Below are positions 1-9,007 of a stretch of DNA of 64,000 nt, in pieces. The first letter of the stretch is position 1. Each line of letters starts with the position of its first letter. The stretch comes from JAKLHL01 sp964411885 (GTDB taxonomy: Bacteria; Bdellovibrionota; JAFGOL01): the NCBI GenBank assembly GCA_964411885.1, contig CAYPMK010000001.1, forward strand, positions 1 to 64,000. Direction: 5' to 3'. The position numbers were made by a program, and so were the translations under genes. The notes below the pieces were generated by a model. That model worked only from the letters and a program-made list of their open reading frames with translations. It was not told where the DNA came from and did no database searches.

Positions 1-1397
1 CCAGACCTACCTATTGGTTGACCTGCAACTATGACTAACTTATCACCTTTGTTGGCAAGACACCTTTCTTTTAATATCTTTGAAGCCATTTCAAACATTG
101 CATCTATACTTGGTAGTTGAACCCCTATGTTAACAGCGGTGACTCCTCTATAAAGACTTATCTTTCTGCTAGTTTGATCATCTCCAGTAAAAGCTATTAC
201 GGGATGTTTAAGTCCGGTTTTGGATAACAATTTTGCTGTCCATCCACTAGAGGTAAAACAGCAAATGAACCTTGCATTTATGCTGTCTGTTATAGCTCTG
301 CCGGCCATAGCTATGGCATCATCGGTGTTCTCTGATATTAATATACTTGTTCTTCTTTCAAGAGGGATATTGCGCTCACTTTCTGTTATTATTTTTTTCA
401 TCATCTTTACAGCGTCAACAGGATACTTTCCAACAGCCGTTTCTCCAGAAAGCATCACTGCGTCTGTACCATCCTGTACTGCTTGATATACGTCTGTAAC
501 TTCTGCTCTGGTTGGGAGTGGATTGCTTATCATTGATTCAAGCATATGTGTTGCAACTATAACTGGTGTTTTTTTTGTTTTACACAAGTTAAGTACATGT
601 TTTTGTATAGAAGGTACGTGTTCAAGTTCTACCTCTACACCAAGGTCTCCTCTGGCCAAAAGGATGGCATCACTTTCTTTTATTATTCCTTCAAGATTTT
701 GTATTGCCTCTGGTTTTTCTATCTTTGGTATAACACAAGCTTGATATTTGAATTTTTTCATTAGAGTCTTAAGGTGTCTTATATCTTGAGCTGTCCTTGC
801 AAAAGATAGCGCTATATAATCCATTTCATATTTAGAGCCAAATTCAAGATCACGAATGTCTTTTTCTGTTAACGACGGGATAGACAACTTTGAATGAGGA
901 AGATTAACTCCTTTTCTTGGGAGTAAAAGTCCCCCTTTTATTACGTCGGTATCTATGCTGTCATTATTTATCTTACGTATCTTTAGTTCTATTTTGCCAT
1001 CGTCTATGAAAACCTTGTCACCAGTTTTAGATTCTTTTGCTAATTTTGGATAAACGATACAGATTTTGCTAGTGTTTTGATCTGAGCTTTTACAAAGACC
1101 AAAACTCATTTGTTCACCATCTTTTATTACAAGGTCCTTTGTGAAATTATTAAGACGTATCTTTGGTCCCTGAAGGTCTTGCATTATTGGTATATATAAG
1201 TTGAGCTTTTTTTCTGCAGTTCTTATGGTCGAAACTACCTCTTTTACAAAGTCATATCCGCCATGTGAAAAATTCAATCTAAAACCAGTAGCTCCAGCCT
1301 CTACCAACCTTTCTATTTGCCTTAATTTACAGCTTGCTGGCCCAAGGGTGGCAATTATCTTTGTCCCAGCTTTTCTTGCATAATCGGTGCTTTTCAT
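1..1397 (-). CDS. pyk: Pyruvate kinase (C-terminus cut by window edge)
   Basis: Makes pyruvate and ATP from phosphoenolpyruvate and ADP, the last step of glycolysis, in the cytoplasm. The frame gives 465 residues before leaving the window, so only a short C-terminal tail is missing (family about 470-480). Seen in order: KIIATLGPASC near residue 13, FRLNFSHGG, IPKIEKPEA, LARGDLGVEVE and MLSGETAVGKYP, which are the family's barrel and active-site blocks. The ATG at 1397 is chosen because the first conserved block follows within a dozen residues. Only 30 bases separate it from the divergent gene at 1428, so both promoters must lie in or beside that gap. Identification is secure. Confidence 0.96.
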   Translation of the reverse strand, partial: MKSTDYARKAGTKIIATLGPASCKLRQIERLVEAGATGFRLNFSHGGYDFVKEVVSTIRTAEKKLNLYIPIMQDLQGPKIRLNNFTKDLVIKDGEQMSFGLCKSSDQNTSKICIVYPKLAKESKTGDKVFIDDGKIELKIRKINNDSIDTDVIKGGLLLPRKGVNLPHSKLSIPSLTEKDIRDLEFGSKYEMDYIALSFARTAQDIRHLKTLMKKFKYQACVIPKIEKPEAIQNLEGIIKESDAILLARGDLGVEVELEHVPSIQKHVLNLCKTKKTPVIVATHMLESMISNPLPTRAEVTDVYQAVQDGTDAVMLSGETAVGKYPVDAVKMMKKIITESERNIPLERRTSILISENTDDAIAMAGRAITDSINARFICCFTSSGWTAKLLSKTGLKHPVIAFTGDDQTSRKISLYRGVTAVNIGVQLPSIDAMFEMASKILKERCLANKGDKLVIVAGQPIGRS

Positions 1398-1412
1398 GAA
1401 AATTATTTTAGC

Positions 1413-1419
1413 TTATAAT
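1413..1419. promoter_or_regulatory. Possible shared -10 element between pyk and the divergent operon
   Basis: TTATAAT lies at 1413-1419, giving TATAAT on the plus strand and TATAAG on the minus strand from the same bases. No good -35 is visible for either direction. On the plus strand the ATG at 1428 starts only 8 bases after the hexamer and has no Shine-Dalgarno sequence, so a leaderless mRNA is possible. Promoter use is inferred from sequence alone. Confidence 0.35.
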
Positions 1420-1427
1420 CCCTTAAA

Positions 1428-2132
1428 ATGAAACCTATTAGTTATATCTTCATCTTTTGCTTGTTGCTTTTTTGCAGTAATGTTTTTTCTCAATCAGATA
1501 TTACGAGTGATGATGCCGCAAGTAGATTGTTAACACGCTGTTCTAATTCTGATGCTTGTATAATTGGAGGGTCCATTCTTCTTGCACCAATGTTTCCTTG
1601 GTTCCAATATCCACTTGATGAAAGTGCTAATATGCCTCAATTAAGACGTTTTAATAGGGCTTCTGGGGTAATAGACCTGATGCTATCAAAGACTAATGAT
1701 AGATTCAGCGGATATAAAATAGCTCCATCCTTCTATAAAAAATGGTTCGGTCTTGCTCTTGCATACGATACTTATAACAACGGAGAGCTTGATGATACTA
1801 TGTGGTCTGCCGATTTTGTAATAAGGCTGATCCCGCGAAGGCATTTTCAACCAAAATTAACGCTGGGTTGGGAGCGAATCGTGACAGACAAAATATCTGG
1901 CTCAGGTTTCCGCTTTAGTTTTTTTAATTATGATGTATATTTCACCAGAAGATTTGGTATGACAGTTGTGAATTATATAGGTTGGATAAAGGGATATACC
2001 ATAGTAAGTGGCGATCTTGGTTTTGAGTATTATGTATATCCGACCATCTCTTTTAAGGCATTGATGGTAATGAGATATTTTTATTCAGAATTTCTTTATG
2101 GAGTTCATACAGGGTTGAGCATAAAACTATGA
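1428..2132 (+). CDS. Exported protein of unknown function, probable small outer-membrane barrel
   Basis: A 234-residue protein I do not recognise. Residues 1-21 form a signal peptide (MKPISYIFIFCLLLFCSNVF, cleavage near FS-QS). The mature part has many alternating aromatic/hydrophobic strands, with phrases such as FQPKLTLGWERI and YPTISFKALMVMRYFYS, and ends in IKL, as expected of a small beta-barrel. The start codon has no Shine-Dalgarno; translation may be leaderless. Its stop overlaps the gyrB ATG by 4 bases, so it is the first gene of the topoisomerase operon, an unusual partner. Cys38 and Cys44 might form a disulphide after export. Confidence 0.6.
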   Translation: MKPISYIFIFCLLLFCSNVFSQSDITSDDAASRLLTRCSNSDACIIGGSILLAPMFPWFQYPLDESANMPQLRRFNRASGVIDLMLSKTNDRFSGYKIAPSFYKKWFGLALAYDTYNNGELDDTMWSADFVIRLIPRRHFQPKLTLGWERIVTDKISGSGFRFSFFNYDVYFTRRFGMTVVNYIGWIKGYTIVSGDLGFEYYVYPTISFKALMVMRYFYSEFLYGVHTGLSIKL

Positions 2133-4567
2133 GTAATTTATTCGAGAACAGAGAACAAAGAGCAGACGATATAGTCGTCCTTAGAGGACTTGAAGCCGTT
2201 TGGCAAAACCCTGCAAGGTTCATAGGGGATCTTTCTACCAGAGGTATGCATCATTTGGTGGACGAACTTGTTGCCAACAGCATAGACGAGGCAATGAATG
2301 GATTTTGTAATAAAATAGACGTAATAATGCACGCAAATAATGTTGTGACGGTAAGCGATAATGGAAGAGGAATACCAGTAGAAAAACATCCTACAGAAAA
2401 AAAATCTGCACTAGAGGTTGTTCTTACGACCATGGATGCAGGTGGAAAGATGAGAAAAGGTGCTTACAGCTATTCTGGTGGGCTTCATGGTGTGGGGCTT
2501 TCTGTAGTTAATGCGCTAAGTGAATTTTTAGAGGTAGAAGTAAGAAAAGACGGTAAAAGATATTGGCAAAGATATGAATTTGGTAAACCTGTACAGGCCC
2601 TAAAACAAATAGGGAAGACCGATAAACGTGGTACAACAATAACTTTCAAACCAGATGAGAAGTTCTTTACAAAGACAAAATTCAAATCAGCAATACTGTC
2701 CAATAAATTAAAGGACATGGCTCACGTTAATAGTAATCTTAAAATAACATTCAAAGAAGAAGGTGCAGAAGAAGACGTTTATTTTTTCCCAGACGGTATA
2801 AAAACATTAATAGAAGAATATAACGAAGGAATGGTCGTTGTACCAAGTGCGGCAGTTGTTTTTAAGGGTGAATATATATATGAGGAGAACAAAGAGAACC
2901 TTTTACTTGAAATAGGTTGGCAATATAACGATACAAACTATGAAAAGGTAAGATCATATACGAACTCAATAAACAATCCAGAGGGTGGTACTCACGAAGC
3001 TGGTTTTAAGAGCGGTTTTTGTAAAGCACTTAATGATTATAATGAAAAAAAATTAAAAGAACAAAGGTTGGAAAGTGATTATATTAGAGAAGGACTAACA
3101 GCTCTTGTTTGTATAAGGGCAAAAAAACCAGAATTTGAAAGTCAAACAAAAACCAAGTTGACTAATATATGGATAAGGAACGCTGTTCATAAATTCGTCT
3201 ATGACAAGATGACAGAGTATCTTGAATCTAGTCCATCTGTAGCAAAAGAACTTTGTGAAAAAGCAGTTGTTGCGTTTAAAGCTTCTGAAGCAGCAAAAAG
3301 AGCAAGAACTTTAGTAAGAAAGAAAGGGCTTTTAGATAAGATATCGTCTATACCGGGCAAAGTAGCAGATTGTGAAGTAAGAGATCCATCAAAAGCAGAG
3401 ATCTTTATAGTGGAAGGAGATTCTGCGGGAGGTTCTGCTAAACAGGCGAGGAACAGAAAGATACAAGCGATATTACCACTTAAAGGCAAGATACTTAATG
3501 TAGAAAAAAAGAACATAGACGACATATTAAAAAATGAAGAAATAAAAAGTCTAATACAAGTACTTGGTTGCGGAATAGCAGAAAGTTTTGATATATCAAA
3601 ATTAAGATATCATAAAATAGTGATAATGACAGATGCAGACAGCGACGGTTCTCATATAAGAACACTGTTGCTGACGTTTTTTTATAGAGCGATGCCAGAA
3701 TTGATAAAAAAAGGCCATGTATATATAGCACAACCACCACTCTATAGGGTAAAGTACGGAAACAAGCAGGAGTATCTAAAAAACAACGAGGCTCTTTATG
3801 ATACTCTTATAAAAGTTGCAGAAAAAAACTGTGCTGTTAGTATTTCTGGGAACAAGACATTTAAGGATAAAGAATTGGTGTCTTTAATACGCTCGCTCAT
3901 AAATTATACTGAGTCTTTTAGATCTTTAGCAAAGAATTCAGAGAGACTCATTATTGATCATATACTAAGAGCTACTAGTATTAGAAAAGACTCTCTTTGG
4001 GATGAAAAGAATAAATCGTTGCTAAAAAAAGAGATACAGACCTATATCCCTTTTCTTTCAAAATTATATCCAGAAATAAACCCAATTACTGTTGTGTTTG
4101 AAGAGGATAAAGAAGAGGGTTCTACAATAATAAAGATAAACAGTGAAAGACGTGGGAGGAGGATGTGCACTATTCTGAACGATGAATTCATGAAGTCTCC
4201 TGAGTTCAACGATATGGATAAGGCGTCTTTAAAGTTGAAAGCACTTTCATATCCACCTTATTATGTGGACTTGCTAGATAAGGGAAGGGCTGTTCCTGTT
4301 CCTGATATATTTAGTCTGTCTGATAAAATAATGGATTATGCAAAATCTAAGATAGATATACAAAGGTATAAAGGATTGGGAGAAATGAACCCAGATCAAC
4401 TTTGGGAAACAACCATGGACCCAAAAACAAGATTAGTACTTAAGGTGGATCTTGAGGACGAAGAAGCGGCTGATGATCTTACCTCTGTCCTTATGGGAGA
4501 AGGCGTTTCTTTAAGAAAACATTTTATAGACGTAAATGCATTGAATGTGAGGAACCTTGATATATGA
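2129..4567 (+). CDS. gyrB: Type IIA DNA topoisomerase, ATPase subunit (GyrB-like)
   Basis: ATP-binding and TOPRIM subunit of a gyrase or topoisomerase IV, 812 residues. Seen: GHKL ATPase motifs ([32 protein letters not shown]), the transducer QTKTKLTN, the TOPRIM motifs [11 protein letters not shown] and DADSDGSHI, and C-terminal [10 protein letters not shown] with QLWETTMDP. About 160 extra residues lie between TOPRIM and the C-terminal motif, at the site where E. coli GyrB (804 aa) carries its insertion; ParE and short GyrB proteins (about 630-650 aa) lack it. It overlaps the A subunit by 4 bases and is not beside dnaA/dnaN/recF. Because the partner lacks a GyrA box, topoisomerase IV activity is possible, so the gyr/par label is provisional. 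Confidence 0.88.
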   Translation: MSNLFENREQRADDIVVLRGLEAVWQNPARFIGDLSTRGMHHLVDELVANSIDEAMNGFCNKIDVIMHANNVVTVSDNGRGIPVEKHPTEKKSALEVVLTTMDAGGKMRKGAYSYSGGLHGVGLSVVNALSEFLEVEVRKDGKRYWQRYEFGKPVQALKQIGKTDKRGTTITFKPDEKFFTKTKFKSAILSNKLKDMAHVNSNLKITFKEEGAEEDVYFFPDGIKTLIEEYNEGMVVVPSAAVVFKGEYIYEENKENLLLEIGWQYNDTNYEKVRSYTNSINNPEGGTHEAGFKSGFCKALNDYNEKKLKEQRLESDYIREGLTALVCIRAKKPEFESQTKTKLTNIWIRNAVHKFVYDKMTEYLESSPSVAKELCEKAVVAFKASEAAKRARTLVRKKGLLDKISSIPGKVADCEVRDPSKAEIFIVEGDSAGGSAKQARNRKIQAILPLKGKILNVEKKNIDDILKNEEIKSLIQVLGCGIAESFDISKLRYHKIVIMTDADSDGSHIRTLLLTFFYRAMPELIKKGHVYIAQPPLYRVKYGNKQEYLKNNEALYDTLIKVAEKNCAVSISGNKTFKDKELVSLIRSLINYTESFRSLAKNSERLIIDHILRATSIRKDSLWDEKNKSLLKKEIQTYIPFLSKLYPEINPITVVFEEDKEEGSTIIKINSERRGRRMCTILNDEFMKSPEFNDMDKASLKLKALSYPPYYVDLLDKGRAVPVPDIFSLSDKIMDYAKSKIDIQRYKGLGEMNPDQLWETTMDPKTRLVLKVDLEDEEAADDLTSVLMGEGVSLRKHFIDVNALNVRNLDI

Positions 4568-6882
4568 GTACTCAACCAGATTTTTTTACAAAAAATACAG
4601 AAGAAAGTATCTCTTATATAGATGAGATAAAAGGTTCTTTTCTAGATTATTCAATGAGCGTAATAACAAGTCGAGCGCTCCCTGATGTTCGTGACGGGTT
4701 GAAGCCAGTACAGAGAAGAATATTATATGCAATGTACAGTGAAGGTCTTACTCATGACAAAAAATTCTCTAAATGTGCTGGTATAGTTGGAGAGGTTCTT
4801 AAGAAATATCATCCACATGGTGATACTGCCGTCTATGATGCATTAGTTAGGATGGCACAAACATGGGTTATGAGAGCTCCTCTTGTGGAGGGTCAAGGTA
4901 ACTTTGGTTCCTTAGACGGTGATTCTGCCGCCGCATACAGATATACAGAAGCAAGACTTGATAAACTTTCATCCTATCTTATGAATGACATAGAAAAAGA
5001 TACGGTGGATATGTCCGATAATTATAATAATACTCATAAAGAACCACAAGTGTTGCCTTCTGGATTTCCTAATCTTTTGATAAATGGTGCCTCTGGTATA
5101 GCTGTAGGTATGGCGACTAATATCCCTCCTCATAATATTGGAGAGGTAATGGATGCTTTAATAGCAATATTAAAGGACCCAGATATTAGTATAAAAGAAC
5201 TTCTAGCTATAATAAAAGGACCAGATTTCCCTACAGGAGCAACTATCATAGACGATGGTAGTATTATACAGGCCTACGAAACAGGTAAAGGTGTAGTTAG
5301 ACTGAGAGCAGATATAGTTGTTGAGAAAGAAAAAGACAAAAAAAGACTTGTTATAAAAGAAGTCCCTTATGGCGTTGTAAAAAGCAGAGTCACATCAAAG
5401 ATATATGAGCTTATTAAAACCAAAAAAATAGAGGGTATAACTGATATAAGAGATGAATCAGATCAAGAAGGTGTAAGGATAGTTCTGGACCTATCAAAAA
5501 CAGCGCCAGAAGATTTTATAATAGGGAAACTTTACAAGAACACTCCTCTTGATTCTAATTTTGCAATTAACATGGTCTGCCTTGTAGATGGGAAACCACA
5601 ACTTCTAGGTCTTAAAAGGATGTTGCAGATATTTATAGATTTTAGAGAAGAAGTTGTAAGAAGAAAAACTTTATTCGAGCTTAATAAGGCAAAAGAAAAA
5701 CAACACATACTAGAAGGGTATAGAAAGGTGTTGGAACAAAAAGAAAGATATCTTAAAGAAATATTACCAAAATCAAAGGACAAACAAGACCTGAAATCTA
5801 AGGTTGAAAAAGAGTTTCTTTTAACACCGATACAGAGTGAAGCCTTGGTTGTGTTGCCTAATTACAGGTTCTCTGGTCTTGAAGTTAATAAAATAATAGA
5901 AGAACACAAACAACTATCAGAACTAGTTGAAGAACTTCAAAGCATTCTTAATAGCGAACAGAAGGTGAAGAAGATATTAAGACAAGAGTTCAATGATATA
6001 AAATCTAAATTTGCTGACGATAGAAAAACAAGGATAAGTGGTGATTTTGAAGAAAAGAAACTTGATGAACTTATTCCATCAAAGGAAGTTCTAGTTGCTG
6101 TTACTAATGGAGGATTCATTAAACGTTATGAGCCTGCTAGTGAACAGGGTGAAAGAGAATCTAGTGTCGTATTTACAGGCGATGATGTTGTTAGATTCGT
6201 TTGTAAGGCAGATCTTTCACAAAGACTATTGGTGTTCACTTCAGAAGCCAGAGTTTATCCATTAAAGGTTTTCTCTGTTCCAGAAATGAGACGCTATGGC
6301 AAGGGTGTTGATATAAAAGAACTGTTGAAACTGAAAGACAATATCAGTGTTGTTGGTGTAGTGGACGAAAACCTTGATTCAGATGTTTTGATAGTTACGG
6401 CTAAAGGTAATATCAAGAAAATATCACTTAAAGAATTCAAAGGTGTAAAAACAAATGGAGCTTCTTTATTCTCTTTAAGAAAAGGAGATACTGTTTCTTA
6501 TGTATATGTTGGTGATCTTAAATACATAACAACCATAGACGCTAAAGGCGATTTAAAAGTTGTAGATACAAGTGCTCTTGTTGCAACACCACGGGCAAAA
6601 GCTCCAGAAAAGATGTTAGATGGTGTTATGTATTCTTGTCCTCTTGGATCTAAAGACCTAAAACCTAAGTATGTATATCCAGATGGAAGAATGAGCTTTG
6701 ATAAGATCGCAAAAACAAAACCTTGTGGTCTTGTTTATGAAAGCGCTAGAACACAAATGGAGTTTGTTGCGTTAAGTTCTAAGTCTAGGACTTTTTTAAT
6801 AGATTATAATTTGGACAAAATAGAACTTGAACCACAAGAAAAGATAGAAGCTGTTTTTTGTTTTAACTGCATCCGTAATTAA
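4564..6882 (+). CDS. gyrA: Type IIA DNA topoisomerase, cleavage subunit (GyrA/ParC-like)
   Basis: DNA-cleaving subunit, 772 residues, shorter than usual GyrA (about 800-900). The catalytic tyrosine is Tyr127 in [11 protein letters not shown]. The quinolone region reads [17 protein letters not shown], with Thr88 at the position equivalent to E. coli Ser83. The C-terminal pinwheel starts near residue 505 ([11 protein letters not shown]). Where GyrA carries the box QRRGGKG, this protein has [13 protein letters not shown], so the box that lets gyrase wrap DNA is missing. MRRYGKG further on is a different loop. It is translationally coupled to the upstream gyrB-like gene. It could act as ParC; the symbol reflects the B-subunit type and is uncertain. 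Confidence 0.82.
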   Translation: MSTQPDFFTKNTEESISYIDEIKGSFLDYSMSVITSRALPDVRDGLKPVQRRILYAMYSEGLTHDKKFSKCAGIVGEVLKKYHPHGDTAVYDALVRMAQTWVMRAPLVEGQGNFGSLDGDSAAAYRYTEARLDKLSSYLMNDIEKDTVDMSDNYNNTHKEPQVLPSGFPNLLINGASGIAVGMATNIPPHNIGEVMDALIAILKDPDISIKELLAIIKGPDFPTGATIIDDGSIIQAYETGKGVVRLRADIVVEKEKDKKRLVIKEVPYGVVKSRVTSKIYELIKTKKIEGITDIRDESDQEGVRIVLDLSKTAPEDFIIGKLYKNTPLDSNFAINMVCLVDGKPQLLGLKRMLQIFIDFREEVVRRKTLFELNKAKEKQHILEGYRKVLEQKERYLKEILPKSKDKQDLKSKVEKEFLLTPIQSEALVVLPNYRFSGLEVNKIIEEHKQLSELVEELQSILNSEQKVKKILRQEFNDIKSKFADDRKTRISGDFEEKKLDELIPSKEVLVAVTNGGFIKRYEPASEQGERESSVVFTGDDVVRFVCKADLSQRLLVFTSEARVYPLKVFSVPEMRRYGKGVDIKELLKLKDNISVVGVVDENLDSDVLIVTAKGNIKKISLKEFKGVKTNGASLFSLRKGDTVSYVYVGDLKYITTIDAKGDLKVVDTSALVATPRAKAPEKMLDGVMYSCPLGSKDLKPKYVYPDGRMSFDKIAKTKPCGLVYESARTQMEFVALSSKSRTFLIDYNLDKIELEPQEKIEAVFCFNCIRN

Positions 6883-6913
6883 CATTAATTACTTTTTAAG
6901 ATGTGCTTTTTGT

Positions 6914-7094
6914 TAGTGAATACTTCTTGGGACTATCTCGGAGTTTTCGGGAAACCATTCTTGTCAGATTTTGCGTAAAAATTGCGTACGAGACCGATGC
7001 GAGCTACTGAGAGACAGCGGCGAGCTAGCAATTTTAGCAAAAGGGGGCTTAGAATGGTCGAAAACGTAGACCTAGTCCCAAGAAGTATTCACTA
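6914..7094. repeat. 181-nt imperfect palindrome: possible MITE-like element or structured RNA
   Basis: The ends are a perfect 22-bp inverted repeat (6914-6935 with 7073-7094). Further inward, paired blocks appear in register: 6943-6949 with 7059-7065, 6954-6961 with 7051-7058, and the TTTTGC...TTGC segment from 6969 with 7027-7042. The whole would fold into one long, regularly interrupted hairpin. By my count it is about 45% G+C, higher than its surroundings. It sits between the convergent ends of gyrA and the Omp85 gene, with no T-run, so it is not a normal terminator. No clear target-site duplication is seen; CATTAAT at 6883 and 7096 is a weak candidate. Confidence 0.7.
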
Positions 7095-7109
7095 GCATTA
7101 ATACACTAA

Positions 7110-8606
7110 CTAGATAAAGGATTCTCCGAAGGTTAGATATGTTGCCATGCCGTCGCCACTTACACCAAAGGTGAACGATACTATGAAATTGTCGTTCCAG
7201 GTAAAACGGAATTCATTACCAAAGGAATGATGGAAATTATTTAATGTAAACTTTTTCTTGTTGTCCCAAACTCGTCCCATGTCCCAGAACGGATTGAAAT
7301 GTATCATTACTCTTTGACTGAATATCTTACCGTTGAATATTCTTGTCCTTAATTCAAATTGGTTAACAAACTTAAGATTATCTATATATCTGTAAGAAGG
7401 AGCTCCTCTTAAGAAATCTGATCCACCTAGACCGTTATAGTCGTTGTATGAACGAAATTCAGACAAAGAGAAAAAAGGCATATCTCCCCACATTTGTTCT
7501 GCCATAACTCTTTGCGAAAGTGTGAAATATCTCCAGAATGAGAAAAAACCCATGTAAACAAGATTTACGTTGCTGTGCTCATAATCGCTCTTCATGAATT
7601 TTGCATGATTTGTGTATGTACCAGCTATTGTTATTCCACTCATAGGGTTGAAAGGGTAATCCCTTGAATCATATTTTATACCAGCTTTAATGTAGTTGGT
7701 TTTGCCACCCTGATAACCATATGGTTGTTCTGAATATATTTTCGAACTAGCATCCTTGTTGTGAGGATCTATACTTGCTTTATCAAGAGCAAAACCTGTG
7801 TAGATAGAAATATCTTGATTAGGTATTGTATATTCTATATCAAAAGCTAATTTAGGATATGTTTGTATATATTGGTAGTAAGTCCTTGACTTGAATTCAG
7901 AGGAATCAGGGTCCGTAAATTCTTTGTTATTAACAGAATCGTTTCCTACACCATAGTATTTTTGTGTAATTGAACGGGGGTATGTATAGGCTATTCTTAC
8001 ATGCCAGTTGTAAGAAAAGAAATGTGGTATATCTAAAGAAAGCTCATGGTTCCTTGAACCTCTGTCTGAACTCCAATATTGTAAAGAGAGTTTGTAGGTA
8101 TATGGATCTTCATACCTAATGTTTGCGACGGATATTCTTGCACCAACGTTAAACCCAGTACCTTTAGATGTATATATTATTGGCAATCCTTGTATCGAAT
8201 GAGGTGTTCCGCTTAATGTAAAATGATGTTTTTTAATTACTGTTTTTATATCTCCGCCTATACCTGCAAGATCACTGCTTGACTCATTATTAGATCTGTA
8301 ATCGTAGAATTCTTCTTCGTCGTCACTACCAGTATCACGAATATCATTGTATATAGCTCTAAGTTCTTCAGGTTTTTTTGTTGAAGCCTCTTTTGTTATG
8401 AGTCTTGATCTTGAGGACTCAAAGGGCAGGTATTTCTTTACATCACTTTTTTTGTCTGTTCTTTTTAGTAGTGGATATTTGACCAATGGTCTTATTTCTT
8501 TTTTTGTTTTTCTTTTTTGCTCATAAAGGGCTGGCTTTGCACCTTGTGCTAGGGTTGCTGCAAGGCTCAAAATCATTATTATTATAAGGGGTCTTATAGA
8601 GCTCAT
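7110..8606 (-). CDS. Omp85 (BamA/TamA)-family outer-membrane barrel without POTRA domains
   Basis: A 498-residue protein with signal peptide (PLIIIMILSLAATLAQG), a charged, low-complexity linker to about residue 120, then a barrel. Omp85 hallmarks seen: KYDSRDYPFNPMSG, LGGSDFLRGAPSYRY (the LRG/VRGF-type lid-lock motif) and FWDMGRVWD, with a C-terminal strand ending in GESFI. There is no room for POTRA repeats, so it is unlikely to be BamA itself; relatives are annotated as D15/BamA-TamA family proteins of unknown substrate. ATG at 8606 is preferred over the TTG at 8609. No Shine-Dalgarno is present, and TAATAT lies 8613-8618, so the mRNA may be leaderless. Confidence 0.82.
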   Translation of the reverse strand: MSSIRPLIIIMILSLAATLAQGAKPALYEQKRKTKKEIRPLVKYPLLKRTDKKSDVKKYLPFESSRSRLITKEASTKKPEELRAIYNDIRDTGSDDEEEFYDYRSNNESSSDLAGIGGDIKTVIKKHHFTLSGTPHSIQGLPIIYTSKGTGFNVGARISVANIRYEDPYTYKLSLQYWSSDRGSRNHELSLDIPHFFSYNWHVRIAYTYPRSITQKYYGVGNDSVNNKEFTDPDSSEFKSRTYYQYIQTYPKLAFDIEYTIPNQDISIYTGFALDKASIDPHNKDASSKIYSEQPYGYQGGKTNYIKAGIKYDSRDYPFNPMSGITIAGTYTNHAKFMKSDYEHSNVNLVYMGFFSFWRYFTLSQRVMAEQMWGDMPFFSLSEFRSYNDYNGLGGSDFLRGAPSYRYIDNLKFVNQFELRTRIFNGKIFSQRVMIHFNPFWDMGRVWDNKKKFTLNNFHHSFGNEFRFTWNDNFIVSFTFGVSGDGMATYLTFGESFI

Positions 8607-8707
8607 CAATGCATATTAAACAATTAAATGGCTGAAACTACAAGGGGAAATTATACTGACAATTGTTACCTGTCGTGCTAAATAAAAACGTCGGGGAGGT
8701 CTGTTTT

Positions 8708-9007
8708 TTGAGTATAGACAAACTTACAGTAAAAAAAGTATTGGGACTTTCAGCTCTTAAGGCAAAAGAAAGTGAAATAGAGACACTGTCTGAACAGTTA
8801 TCCAAGATACTTGAACACATGAAGGCTTTAGATGCTGTAGAAGTAAACAATATTAAACCCATGTTTTTTGGGATAGATAAAGATAATTGTGCAACAAGGA
8901 CTGATGAGCCTGTTGTAGCTGAACGTGAGCTTATAAAAACCAATGCACTATCAATAGTAGATGATCTTTATTGCGTACCCAACATAATAGTAGGTGATGA
9001 TGAATGA
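8708..9007 (+). CDS. gatC: Asp/Glu-tRNA amidotransferase subunit C
   Basis: Small subunit of the GatCAB complex, which converts misacylated Glu-tRNA(Gln) or Asp-tRNA(Asn) to the amidated form. I start it at TTG 8708, because GGGGAGGT at 8693-8700 sits 7 bases upstream. This gives 99 residues (SIDKLTVKKVLGLSALK...), the usual GatC length, with the family's alternating helix TLSEQLSKILEHMKAL and the PMFFG segment that contacts GatA. A longer frame back to 8663 has no ribosome site. The TGA overlaps the gatA ATG by 4 bases. TATACT at 8652-8657 is a possible -10. Confidence 0.9.
   Translation: MSIDKLTVKKVLGLSALKAKESEIETLSEQLSKILEHMKALDAVEVNNIKPMFFGIDKDNCATRTDEPVVAERELIKTNALSIVDDLYCVPNIIVGDDE

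Noticed and set aside
6920..7069. Open frame through the palindromic element (about 49 codons)
   Set aside because: No start codon with a ribosome site; the two arms are complementary, so the open frame is likely incidental.
8663..8707. ATG/TTG-extended N-terminus of GatC
   Set aside because: No ribosome site there; GGGGAGGT sits 7 bases before TTG 8708, giving the normal length.
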